A DNA stretch of 64,000 nt from Lingula anatina (GCF_001039355.2 NW_019776035.1:537678-601677), one strand, 5' to 3'; shown: positions 24,417 through 41,857, numbered from the stretch's first letter. Translations and numbers: made by a program. Notes: generated from the sequence alone by a model not told the origin.

Positions 24417-27221
24417 AAAGTGAACAATAAAGGGCATATTACGATGTTTTTCTTACATACCGCTTACGTCAGCCTTTAGCTTTGTGCGTTGGCTTCTCCC
24501 AAGCATAACAGCATGAAAAGAACCAACGGAACCGTTTCAGAATCACACACCTTGCATGAAATCGGGAGTTTAATGTCCCTTCACCAACTTCTGACCCTTA
24601 AAGTGACCAAGACTCGGCAGGCGTTTTCATACTGCATAGTAAAATCACAACTACACCTGAGATCTTGAAATGAGCCCAAGGGTCGTGCGGGTTCGAATGT
24701 GAACGTTGAAGAGTTTACCTCTTTCATCATTATTTACGGTTCGAAATCAACGACAACAACCTCACACACACGGTGAACTTGCTTCTTGTTTTCTATTCCA
24801 GGATCACTGCAACCTGCCTTGAATTTAAAAGCAAAGGAGAATGGCAGAATACTCTACGTTGTTTATTTGATGCGTTTTCCGTCAGTTTAACTTTATGTAC
24901 TACAGTATTATTTTGCATCCAACTAGTGTATTTTTCAGCGGCCGTAATGTGGTGTGCTCTAAATCGGTTTCGCTGCTTGTTTGATACGAAATTAACACAT
25001 GCGACTTCACCACTTTTTTTTTCATGCCCATCTGCTGTATGTGTCTGTTTTTCTAATATTTGAAATATATGCATAACCCGCCTTTTAATTTTCCAAAGCC
25101 CTTCTTCAGTTACTCGATGGTGTAAAGAAAGGAATAGAATCAATTATGACCTCTCTGATTCTTGATCACTGAAAAATATCACTGATCATCAATACATTAA
25201 TTACACTGAAACAAAGCATAATGAACGGCACGCGAGCTTCGTTTATACTGCTCCCCGCTGTTAATACTGTACCGGATCTATCTGTATAGAAAAGAGATCT
25301 AAAGAAAGAGAGCAAATTTGACGTTCTGATAATACATAACAATGGATGAAAAACAAAAACTATGATCTGTATTTCTCATACACAATTTTATTCCTTCAGA
25401 GACCTTAGTTAAACACTTCCTCCCTAACAGACATTGTACACATTGTTGTGGACTATACAATACTCAGCAAACTTGTCTTGCTATCAGTCCCACTGCAAAA
25501 AAGCTCAGGGACCAGTCTGACAATAGATCCCCGGTCCGAAAATTGATCAAAAAACGTTTAAACCAAAATGTCCGTATATTTTTGTTCATAATAAAACTTA
25601 AATTTAGCCCGTCTTTCTTCTTATAAAACGAGCGCAGTATTTAAGTTAATTGGACAACTTCTGATTTATCAAGTGTTAACGTAGAGTACAATTTTCAGTC
25701 TTAAAATTTTATTCAAACCAATTTTCGGAAAGTGTTTTCGAAAAAAAGAAAAAAACTCAGACACCAAATGAGACTCCCAAGAACAGGTTTTGACCGTTCG
25801 CTGTACGCACCTCAACGTTGGCATTTAGTGTGGCGCTTAAGTTATATTAATTACCTTCTTCCTTTCCTAAATCTTACATGGTTTTAAGTGAGCTACATTG
25901 TAACATACACCTATCTTCTAACCAAAGGCAGGATTTGAATACAATCTAAAAACAAACTCTTATATAATAACCTACACGGTCAGCATGCAAATGCCTTATG
26001 GGCGACGTTCCGTGCTCCGTGGAAACTCTCTAAATAAATAATCTCATCTAATAAGATGTTTAATTGGAGTTAATGAAATCATCAACAGTTTATTTTTTCT
26101 GTCTACCCTGTGAGAGCCGGCCACTTAGAGTGGCTATGTGTCTAAGACGCGTGGATCCAGTCGCACGCGCAGCAGATAAATGATAAATAAATACGAACGG
26201 GGCGTCTGTGCATCTCAGCTTAACTTAACCACCGACTGCAGCTCTACCTTGCATTTAAACGCAGAAAACTGAGTCACCTGCTTTTGAGATACAGTGTAGA
26301 GTTCTACATACACGTGCTTTGCTCAATGCTCAATTTCAAACCTTTTTCCCCATCTAAGTTGACGTGAGACCTCTTAGCACCAATAAATTCATTAACTATA
26401 CTTAACATTTAATATAAACGATTAAATAACGAAACCGTGTTGGCATATAAATATCTCAAAGCCAATGTTAAATAACCTCTATGAAAAATAATGATTCATA
26501 TCAAATGACTTAAACCGTGAAAACAAATCAGCAGACTTATCTGCGGCTGAGACAGAAATAACAAATATTTCTTGGTGTACACGTTAATGTATATAAGCGA
26601 TATCACGCATATCAAGGTAAAAAAAAGAAATACACCATACATTGCTGCAGCTCACGTCTCTATAGAAACACGGCTATCCAAATAAATCGCCTTTACTTAT
26701 CCACTTTTTCGTTAGCAAAGTAGTGTTGACACCAGGTCACTGACAGGACAGAGACACTTGACAGAGACTTGTAAGGAATGAATATGCGTTGGCGTGTACT
26801 AAACATTGGAAATGGTTAAAATATCTAGTAAGGACAGCTGAACTCAATTTCAGCGTTAATGTCAAGTAATTACAGGGCGTTTATCCCAACACTGAGCAGC
26901 TGGTGATTTTCTGTATCGAATAAATGATTGCTTCCATTAAAATATTAATAACAAGTGACACGTAAAACATTGTAAATGTTACTTGCGCATTTCTAAACAA
27001 CGCAGTTTGTTTCGTACATAATGTTAACAAGAGTTAAGAAGAGTTTTCTGGTCTACGGCTTTTCAAACCTAAATCTAAAACTCGTGAGTAAAAACAAACA
27101 AAAAACTGTCATCTTTTTTGTCGTTGTTCGTTAACTTGCGGTCAGTAGAAGAGGGGATCTGCCTACTCCTTACTGACGTACATTATTGACACTATAGGCA
27201 GTAACACTAAATAAACCCTGT

Positions 27222-28297
27222 TCATCCCACGTGAATGATGCCCGCGCATCCGCCATCCTCGTGTTTGAGAAGAAGAGACATGCGAGAAAATGTCTTCGTG
27301 CAGGACTTGCAGCTGTATTTCTTGATGTCGGAATGGGTTTGGAGGTGGGCACGTAAGTTCGAGCGGTCCGCAAACGCGCGTCCGCAGTGAGGGCACTTGA
27401 ACGGTTTTTCCCCTGTGTGCGTTCTAATATGTCCCTGAAGTAGCCATGGCCGACTGAACGCCTTGCCGCAAAGTTTACATTTACAGGGCAGCGTGTGTGT
27501 GCGTATGTGCATCTTGAGTGCCCCCAAAGACACGTAGGTCTTGTCGCAGTATTTGCAGTTGAACTGCTTCTTCACCTGCGTGATACAGTGAAATTGTTTG
27601 TGTTTCGACAGTCCACTGAACGTTGAGTAGCTCTTGTTACACGCTTCACAATGGTACCTCGGGGGATCGCCTAGTTTCCGCCTCTTTTCCACATCTTTCG
27701 TGTCTTCAATGATGCTTTCGATGCTCCAGGGCAACTTTGGCTTCTCTTTCTGCTTTGGGCTCAGTTCTGTGATCGGGGATCTCTCATAGCGACCGCTGTC
27801 GGCGTACAAACGCTCTGGCATAGGAGGATGTGGCAGGAGAGGGGGCGACGATCTCGGTATTGGCAAGATGGGCGGGGGCGGCAGGTAGGCGCCTGGGAAC
27901 GGTGGGTAGTACGGACTGTACTTAAAGCTGTCGTGCAAAGATTGGAAATGTAACTGATGAAGTCGATGGAAATTGCTGCCGTAGAGGCCAAAATAAGGCG
28001 ACCCGAATCCGCCAAAAGTCGACTGCCAAAACGGCACGTCATGGTACTTCAGAACCTCCGGACTGCGTGGTTTCAGAAGTTCTGGAACTTTCAGAGGTTC
28101 TGGCAGTGAACTTTTCATTTTCAGCGCCTCGGGTTCCATGTGGCGAGTCTCTGTTGTTGGAATAGGTTCAGGCTTGGCAATCATGGCCACGGCTGACTGT
28201 GGGGGAGACTTCATGCTCAAGTCATATACTACCTCGGAATAAAGCTCTGACTCTGTCTTTGCGACTGGTGGTGGTGGTGGAGTAATTGGCTCAGTTT
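27222..28297 (-). CDS. snail: snail exon 2 (repressor motifs, all five zinc fingers, stop)
   Basis: The acceptor TTTTTCTTTAATTACAG precedes the exon and TGA is at 27224-27222. The exon encodes the rest of the protein, with all five fingers uninterrupted by introns. The C-terminus is very short after the last finger (AGIIHVG). Confidence 0.95.
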
Positions 28298-30313
28298 CTG
28301 TAATTAAAGAAAAATTCTGTAAATCCATCCCTTTCTTTCTGTTAAAATGTCATAGAAATGTTTAAACTAATTATATGGCAAAACAAAACTCCAGATTTTA
28401 ACGTACAGATATAAAGTTTACGTTAAAAAAACATGCAATTCAAAAGAGTTTTCTATTGCCCCAACGCATCGCAGGGCAAAGTGATAAGAATTAAAGTCTA
28501 ATAGAAATATGCTATCATGCAGTTGCCATTATCTTCGCGTTCCAACAACCCCTTTGTGAATACTTCAAATTACCGTTTGATCACATCGAAAAGAATGCCG
28601 AGTGAAATTAAAAGGAAATATTACTTCTACGATACAGAGATAAACATACACATTATTATCAGTGATTTTTATGAAAGCATTTTGAAACTGTTTGACGGAC
28701 CACGTTGTTCATTGATGTCAAAGAAAGCGCTGAAAGATCATCGCTAACACAAAAGCTCCTCCGGTTTCATTTTTACCGCGCAGCAGGCGTGACTGCTGCT
28801 TCAATTCCTGTATCACGTTCGGACACTTAATTTTATTTTTCATCTGATTGTTCAGTTCGCTTTGACTTTGTCACCTCCAGTTATGAGCCGATAGTTGTAA
28901 GCGTCACGCGTTATTAGCCACGACCCTTTCTGCCATTTGTGTCTCTTTGACATAAGACTTAACCCCTGGAGTAATTAAAAAAAGTGCGCAGGTGAGATCT
29001 AACGAGATCGTCTGCGATTGTGCACTACTTTCAAGGGAAATGAAACAATTAAAATAGACCGCCTTCTGGATGTTTGATAGAGGAAATTAAAAATCCCCGC
29101 TCAGTTAATCTTAATAAAGTAATTAGGCCCAGTTCGTGGATGTTCCATATTCCCGGCTTTGAAACGCGGGTGACGGAGTGTCATCGATTAAAAGCCGAGA
29201 TAGAAAAGCAGTTAAAATATCGTTACAGGTAATTTCCGAGGAACCTCATTGTAGTTCGAGTAATCGATATTGCTCTTTCAATTGAATCTCGCAATCAAAG
29301 AAACGACACCAGAAATCAGTAAAAGTGCTACGTGTCGTCTGCGCGAAACGTCATACGGGTTCTCGGGCACACGCGTTTACGAGACCGAGACCGGGCACAT
29401 GGACAAGCAATGTAGTTCACCAGTCCGCTCAATCTGTAGTTTCTACACAGTAAGTGGGGCTCGGTCATATGGATAATGAACAGTGACGCACCGAACAAAA
29501 TGCTTTCACAGAAATTCCGCAACTCCGAGATGGAAGTCCCCGGAAAGGAAAAGTCATAACTTGTGAATCGCGAGGTAGAAAATTACACTTTCTGTTAGAA
29601 CAAGGTGTGTTGACTGGAAACAAACATATCACGTTATAAGCACACACTGCCTCAGGAGTTATCTTTCCTGACATGCGAAATACAACGCTAGCCATGGCGA
29701 ATACTTAACGACTGAAAATGTAACCTTCAATCAAAGAGCGACACTAACCGCAATTGTTCGAAATATATCTTTGAATAAGCTAGGTCCCATCAAACTATAA
29801 GGTTTTGTACTGACGTCCAATACGCGTTATTCACTAGACGGAACATAAATATGATGTTACAGTGGAACATAAATATGATGTTACTTATTATAAAATAACA
29901 ATGTTCAAAGGAATTTCGTAGAATACGAGGAATGATCACCACGCCTACCTCAGGGCGGTGAAAGTTAAAACTGTGACCAAGGTAGGATTTATTTTGTATC
30001 CTAGGGCCAAGCTCGCAACCGAAGCGACGACGGTGGAAAATCAAGGACGAAACTATTAAAAACCTGTTCTGTTGTTCAACAGCTCCACTATTAAGAATGT
30101 TAGCAGCAAGTGCATTATTCTGAACCAGTGTAGTCTCGTCCGGGATCCCCGCTGGCTACCTGTATAAACTTCAATAAATACTCTTGATTCTTAGCTGTGT
30201 CGTAAATTAATCCATTCTTTTTTTTTCAGTCGAAATGAAATGGTGAACAACTAGAAGAAAACGGACAGAAAAGGGAGCACGATGAAGAAGATAGCGCAGA
30301 GGATGAATAAATG

Positions 30314-30359
<46 letters not shown>

Positions 30360-32580
30360 GAGTCATAAATAAAACAAAATTTCGATCACGGTGTTGTCAG
30401 TCGACCGCGTATTGAGCCGGGGTGGTATTCCGGATATTGCAGTGCTTGTTGCTATTGTACAGACAGCAAACGCGGTCACAATATCACCAACCTCGCGGTG
30501 AGGGCGATGTTATTAACTTGTTTATTTCTCGGAAAAGATTTTGATTACAGTTTCATTTTCTGTCGCGAGCAGGTTGAGGACCATATTGCCATTATCGAAG
30601 GATAACATTCCGCTTCCTATTTCTTGTATGATTGTGAAAAGGCATATTCGTCAAACTGATTCGTTTATACGGAAAGTTTAAGCGATCAGGTTGATGATGA
30701 GATTGCTTCGGACTTTTTTTTGCAATCTTAGCTCATTTACGATTTCAAATAAAGTCATGTCCACTTTCCAAACAAATGTTGAGTGAAAATTGATGAAGAC
30801 TGATCACTCCGAAGGATTGCTGGCAAGGTAACGCGGACTTAATCTCGCCGATTTAAAGAAGCGGTTTTGAACACAATTCACAATGAGATTAATACCATTT
30901 ATCAAAACAGCAGCCACCAATTCAATATTGAATTCACAACAAATATTCAAATCTTTAAGATGAAAAATATAAGTGAAGATTCGACACCTTTCGCACGATC
31001 GTCGATTTAAACTTAATCTATAAAATTGAAAAAAAAACAACATTAAACTGTAATTACCTCTGTAAAAACAAGTGTTGGGTTAATAAATACAGTAATTAAT
31101 TTTATCTTTCCTAAGCCAGTTGACATTTGTAGTTTTGTCGTCGTTGACAATTTGGTCTTTATCTTAACTTCATGTGTTATTTCATAAGTGAGCGGCAGTT
31201 GTTTCCAGGGCGTGAGATATTTGAACACTTGTGCCGCGATCATCTTGGTCTTTTCATTAAGGTTCATGGTCTTATGTCATCATTAACTTTCTACTCAATT
31301 CGCAGTTCCATGTCATTCCGTGAAATGTCAGTGCCACGGTCGTTGAGGACAAATGAAAAAAAAACGATTGACGCTTTTCAGTGTCATCTTTATCACCAGT
31401 CATTGCGACTGTCAACCGTAAACAGGTAATTTTTAATCATTGATTTCTGGCATTTTAATTTGATTTGTGTGAGACATGTCAAATGCCAAACATTAATGAA
31501 CTTTCAATGTCCTTTTACTTATGCCAAAAAAAAAAATAAATAAATATTACTTTTTTTAAATTTTAAACGTGTCGCCACATCTACTGTTATTTTTTTCTCC
31601 AACTAAATAATAGTTGTTAATGCCATATCCAGTTAAGAGTTTTAAATCTCTCGTTTTTTCTTCGTGGCATGACGGATGACTCGAGTGATTGAAGGGCAAT
31701 AAAATATAATGAAGAAATCTCTATTTTACTTAAACCAAATGTCTCGATTTTTGCCATTATATACTTCCTCACTTCATACCTTAGCCTTATTATGTTAAAT
31801 TGTTAAATGACATCAGATTGCTTCAAAAGTATTTTCATTTACTTCAAAAATTTAACGCATAATTAAGAAATTGTTAATTTGTTTTTTTTTTCTCCTTATT
31901 TTCGGCAATTGCAGGTACTCCTTAAGTAATTTTAAGCAAACTTGTTCATTATTTAATGTTCCATTTGATGGTTTTTGACTGAATAATAAAAACTCATTTT
32001 TTAGCTTTAAGGCACGACTCGATAAGAACATACACACTACGCGACCAGTGTTCAGAAAAGAGGTGTTTAAAGTCCATCATTTAAAAAAATCACCATTGAA
32101 TGACCACTGCACGGTATATCTTATAACATGGCCGTCCACTTTTTTTCCTAAATCATTACGACAGTTGGTCGAGTTGACAGTTTGACGGCGAACATACCTT
32201 TCCTTGGCCCAAGGCCATCCTGTCAAGCTGCACGTCTATGTTAACACACGAAGACTATCATTACTCTATTAGTAAGTCATCAAAGTCTACAGAAATAGCG
32301 TTAACTCCAGTTCAGACTTACCGGATAATCTCGTCGCGGGTGATGATCTGTCTGGGGCGACACAGTCCCTGCTTGTTGCCTTCTCCTCCCTCTCTTCTTC
32401 TTGTCTCCTCTCTCGGGGACTTGACGGGTCTCGCGCTGGTGACGACGCAGCGTCGGTGTCCGTCAGTTTCGCTGCCGCGGCCGCTGCCTCTCGGGCGTCA
32501 ATCTCCGCAGCTAGGGCCTCTGCTGGGACCTGAATGTAAAGTCCGTCAAGTGTTTTCTTAACGAGAAAAGATTTTGGCAT
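27222..32580 (-). CDS. snail: Snail-family zinc-finger transcriptional repressor (444 aa, two coding exons)
   Basis: Sequence-specific nuclear repressor that binds CAGGTG-type E-boxes; the family controls mesoderm, neural and epithelial-mesenchymal programmes. Exon 1 is 32322-32580 and exon 2 is 27222-28297. The phase-1 junction (TCC G|AA ACT) gives one continuous 444-aa frame. The SNAG motif MPKSFLVKK lies at 1-9, an Ala- and charge-rich stretch at about 20-70, a CtBP-type VYDLSMK at 110-116, a Pro/Tyr-rich region at 205-250, and WSIESII at 277-283. Five fingers follow: C303-H323, C334-H354, C360-H380, C388-H408 and C416-C437, the last being C2HC as in Snail/Slug. Fingers 2-5 contain [46 protein letters not shown] and [12 protein letters not shown], which separate Snail from Scratch. 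The start is the only ATG giving the SNAG end. Confidence 0.95.
28298..32321 (-). other. snail intron, 4.0 kb
   Basis: GTAAGT donor and TTTAATTACAG acceptor on the minus strand. It contains a (GA)n tract at 30317-30362, a 24-bp tandem duplication of GGAACATAAATATGATGTTAC (29840-29884) and no coding sequence I can support. Intronic enhancers are possible but not visible. Confidence 0.7.
30317..30362. repeat. (GA)n microsatellite in the snail intron
   Basis: About 22 GA units with one CGA interruption near 30346. Confidence 0.9.
32322..32580 (-). CDS. snail: snail exon 1 (SNAG domain)
   Basis: ATG at 32580-32578, donor CCG|GTAAGT at 32322/32321. It encodes the SNAG repression motif MPKSFLVKK, which binds LSD1/CoREST-type corepressors in vertebrate family members. 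Lys at position 3 replaces the usual vertebrate Arg. [20 protein letters not shown] and a mixed-charge [18 protein letters not shown] stretch follow, with no known domain. The open frame continues upstream of the ATG without a stop, but that part has no family resemblance and is taken as 5'UTR. Confidence 0.9.
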
Positions 32581-33300
32581 TTTGGGGAAGCCACCTTCCC
32601 ACGGTGAGTTATTCTCCACTGCTCTGGTGACAGTTGAAGTGTGTGGCACTTCGCACCTTTCTGCGGTCCTCTCACTGAATGAAGTTATTAAAGTTGAATT
32701 AATCCAGTCTCGATGTTGTGGTACGGTGACAGGTGTGGGTGCATTATCAGCCCCTCCTAAGTGTCCACTGCTGAGTCGAGGTGCGAAAAGCATGGACATT
32801 GACTGACGATTCTGGCTTGGAGAAAAAAAAAGATTCCTCGCTTCTGTCTCTGGTATTCTATTTCTCACTTGCTCCTCTTGTCACGGTCAGAGAACTCTGA
32901 AGTTTCTGTTGCCTTCACGTGGAGATGAATTCATTATGTACTGCACTACGAGCACATCATATGTAAATAGCCCACCTGGCCGACCAATCAGTGCGTGCGT
33001 AACTCAGGTAACAACCTTGCGTCAACCAATCAGCGCCTTGGTGACTCGCCCTCCATCAGCACGCCCCAGGTAATTCAACACCCGATATTTTCTTACTGGA
33101 ACAGGTGCTCATGCTTCTACACTAAACGCTGAGATTGAAAAGCGGTTTGTTATAGTCATTAGTCAGCCATTTGGAAAACGATAATACGATTGTTAAACTG
33201 CGGAGAGCAAGGGTCTATAAGAGCACGGCGAGAGGGAGCGCAGGAGACCCGAGTTTCAGCGCCCCCTCTGCCTCGATGGACCATGTTCTGACCGCTGAGA
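32581..33300 (-). promoter_or_regulatory. snail 5'UTR and promoter-like region
   Basis: Upstream of the snail ATG (reading leftward). CCAAT boxes sit at 32984-32988 and 33026-33030. Snail-type E-boxes are CACCTG at 32973-32978 and CAGGTG at 33102-33107, with CAGGTA at 33005 and 33067. Such E-boxes would allow the autoregulation known in this family. On the + strand a TCTATAAGAG TATA-like box lies at about 33214-33223, which could serve a divergent transcript. Start sites were not determined. Confidence 0.45.
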
Positions 33301-33581
33301 GTCGCTGAATCGGAGATAATTAGACCATTTGCACGGGAGAAAAACGCGTTATTGAACTCCTCATTAAAATGACCATCTTTCCACTAAACTACGTCAATTT
33401 TCGTTTGTACAGGGGTCTCTCTAAATAAGACAGGTTCATACTGGGAGCACAGTCCGATCGATATCACGTCAAAGGAGTGTTGACCAAGACGCTATTACCG
33501 ACAACCAGTTCCTTATTTTAAATAACCATTTGTAGCAGTCATCTGAAAGTCAAACTATGCTGCTGACTTGGTGAGCACAAA

Positions 33582-33731
33582 GTGTACTATAACAGTACAC
33601 ACCGTAAGGTCCAGGAATATCCAATCGTCAATCTGACGCAGTCCGGTCAACAGAAAGATCAACTGAACCAATTGACTTGTTTTCTGATTTGTAGGTGCTC
33701 ACGCCTTGTCATATGTACTGTTATAGTACAC
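33582..33731. repeat. perfect 18-bp inverted repeat, 114 bases apart
   Basis: GTGTACTATAACAGTACA (33582-33599) is exactly repeated in inverse at 33714-33731. A second pair, GTGAGCAC (33571-33578) and GTGCTCAC (33694-33701), is interleaved with it rather than nested. No target-site duplication was recognised. Confidence 0.85.
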
Positions 33732-39181
<5,450 letters not shown>

Positions 39182-39357
39182 TAAACCAGGGGCGTAACCA
39201 GACCATTTAAAATTGTACGCACAGATTTTGAAAATTCCCAGGTACGATTATATTCCGTGAAAAATACACTGAATTTATGGAGAATAATATCATGGTTGGC
39301 TCAAAAAATTGTACGCACAGTGCATCCGTGCGTATGCCTGGTTACGCCCCTGTAAAC
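39182..39357. mobile_element. MITE B, 166 bp with perfect 15-bp terminal inverted repeats and 5-bp target duplication
   Basis: CAGGGGCGTAACCAG (39187-39201) is perfectly inverted at 39338-39352. TAAAC flanks both ends (39182-39186 and 39353-39357). Inside, AATTGTACGCACAG occurs twice as a direct repeat. It has no coding capacity, so it must depend on a transposase elsewhere. CAGGGGC-type ends occur in hAT elements, but a 5-bp duplication is not the usual 8, so the superfamily is left open. Confidence 0.88.
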
Positions 39358-41576
39358 AGCATGATTTTCAGGTTTGTATTACACTGACTGAAGATTTTTA
39401 TACATGTATTTCTAGACACTGTGCTATTATCATCGTATGGGACAAGTTTAATAATATCTTTTTACGAATGATTTAAAACTTGATTTTTCAACTGCTTTTT
39501 GGAAGCCAAATGAAGCGAAGAACGAGAGTTTGTTGAGTGCATTCCTTCTGTGTGCATGCAGTCGCGAGAGTTCCTGCAAAGGTGCGCGCAGGCGATAGAG
39601 TACACTGTGATTATGTAACAAGGTGGGGAGTTCCCCAGAGCATCTTCATTTGTCACCTCCAGCCGGTGACCTTGTAAGCATTGCATAACAACATGTTGTG
39701 TGGACCTGTAAGCATATTGCACTCGCTTTCACTCGCTAAAATCGTGTTCAGACGAGTTTTAAGCTAACGCTAGTCTACGACTAAAACGCGTCACTATAAA
39801 CAATTAATTCGTCGGGTATTAAGGCGTCCGTGTTGCAGTTAGTGTCTGAGTGAGAAGGGCGGGGTTGAAGAGTTTTCCTCTTACGTCTCAGACATTCAAA
39901 CCTGTGCTGAAATAATTTATTCATTCGGTGACCAAGCGGTTTAAGTTGGATCCCGTATGAGCGCGTCTTAGGCCGTGGAATGTAGCCCCCGTTATCGCGT
40001 CTTCATTTTTTCTCGTGCTAAGCAGAACTGCGATGGCTATCAGAGTTACTCCACCCTTCGCTACTCCAGGGTACATTTTTACAAAGCCCTGTTAATGGAG
40101 TGACCAGCGTCCGTGTGTCAGGTGCCGTAAAAGACGTGTTTTACTGTCACACATGGTGGGGTACGTGCTCCGCTGAAATGCCTCTCCATTCAGAATGATC
40201 GTCCAAGTGACAAGTGCTTCGGGTCAAGAATACGGGGGCACAGAGAGCTTCCGCTGTGAAATGACTGTATAACTACTGATGTTGTCTCTGTTGACATGAT
40301 TTTTTTTCTACTTTTTACATGCCGTTTCAAGGTGACTTTTTTTAAATATTTGCTGAGGCAATTTACATTTATTTTCACGAGAACGAAATACATGTGCCCT
40401 GTGTGTCACGAATAGATCTATGAACCATCTTGATCCCGATTTCCCTACACTGTTGCCTAAAATATAATCCACACTCTTTTTCTAAAGCTCCCCTGCATTT
40501 CATTTTTTGGTCTGTAAAATTACCTTTTACTTTCCCTTTTTTGTATTGCGCAACAGACACACAGTAAATCTAACGAAAATTTGTCCAGAAAATTTCAACA
40601 ATCATCCATACAATAGTATATAACAATACACACACACACAAATCGAATACAAAACCCAACAGCATACAAAAATTTTGAAAACCTATCCTGGTTGCCAGCA
40701 TGGGAGTACTCTATAGAAAATCAGATGTAAGACCCGTCGACTGTTCATTGATAACATGATTACTAACAAAATAAGTTTAGTTTAAAAAAGAATATGTGTC
40801 CAAAAGTAGGTAAAATCCTGTACGTGGACAGAGTTGGCAAAACAAGGAGCGAAAACACATCCATCAAATTTTTGTCAACAACCCCCCACGCCCGTCCGAG
40901 TCACCGAGAAGGCTTGGATGATCTCAGCATCCATTCATTGTCAGCGGTTTTGGCAAGCACTCCAAGAACCTGACAGTTTAGAAGGCAGAGAATGCAAATG
41001 CCGTGTTTCATGTGGCTGATGGTGTCGGGGTCTCAGGTACCCAGGGTCGCCAGGTGGCGTGAGAACCGGTGATGGTTGGCATCGGACAACAGTTGTTACT
41101 CATGTGACAAAGTGAATTTCCACCTTAGTCCTGGAGGATTGTCAAGTTTTAATCGGTTTTAGTGTTGAGGGGGCGAGGGCGACGTGACTTTTGGTATGCT
41201 ATGACAGCGTACACTAGCAGGGCAGTTTGAACATAGATTATAAAAGGACATTTTGATTTCATATCTTAGAAATAAAATGACTATTAACAAAATGGTACTA
41301 TTTTAACCTGTTTTATTTTTAATTTTTTTCTCTTTTTTTTTTTTTTTTTGGGGGGGGGGCATATTCATCTAAGGCGAGGTTGAGAAAGTGGTGACACATG
41401 CGCCGTCTCTAAGTTTTCCCAGTTTCATTCACTGATAAGGCTGACCCACTGCATTGATCCACACCCCTCCCCCAGCATCGGGTGATTTGTACTGTTTACT
41501 CTTCAGCCATGTACTACTTCGTCTCTTACTGCTACCTGTATAGACTAATTTCTAAATCCAAAGGGTTTTCTTTTAT
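39358..41576. other. intergenic, no supported gene
   Basis: Non-coding, including a T-run followed by a G-run at about 41332-41359. Nothing further recognised. Confidence 0.55.
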
Positions 41577-41808
41577 TTAAGGGTGCATTCCCAGAGATTT
41601 AGATCGTTCCTGAGCTTTAGATTTAGATCGACCTAACCCCCTGGGGTTTCGCGCTAAATTGCAGTCAGCCGAGCGCGCACCAGAATTAATTACCCCCTGT
41701 CAGCTTTTAGTAGGCGGGACAGACGCTTAAGCCGGCTAAGCTGACAGTAATCTAGTGAGACTCCCCACGGGGATAGATCGATCTAAAATCTATGGGAATG
41801 GGGTTTAA
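41577..41808. mobile_element. MITE C, about 230 bp, flanked by TTAA
   Basis: TTAA lies at both ends (41577-41580 and 41805-41808). The left end GGGTGCATTCCCAGAGATTT and the inverted right end ACCCCATTCCCATAGATTTT align well and continue into AGATCG. An inner perfect 10-bp inverted repeat, CTGTCAGCTT/AAGCTGACAG (41697-41706, 41738-41747), adds a central hairpin. TTAA target duplication is typical of piggyBac and Kolobok. No transposase is encoded. Confidence 0.75.
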
Positions 41809-41857
41809 GTTGGCCTTTATACCCCGTCTTAGCTGACCAACTAAACCTTTGGACTTA

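Larger units (their letters stand above)
20644..27160. other. intergenic and presumed 3' flank/UTR of snail
   Basis: Non-coding apart from one MITE (23279-23449). A (GA)n tract lies at about 22188-22221. The last kb before 27222 probably includes the snail 3'UTR, since that gene runs leftward. The TTTATT near 26090 is the first minus-strand AATAAA I noticed, which would mean a UTR of about 1.1 kb. Confidence 0.45.

Noticed and set aside
27761-28042. 93-codon frame on - inside snail exon 2
   Set aside because: It overlaps the snail coding frame in a different register and is a shadow.
27222-32580. Scratch-type rather than Snail-type gene
   Set aside because: The SNAG motif is shared, but fingers [14 protein letters not shown] and [12 protein letters not shown] and the short C-terminus are Snail/Slug features.
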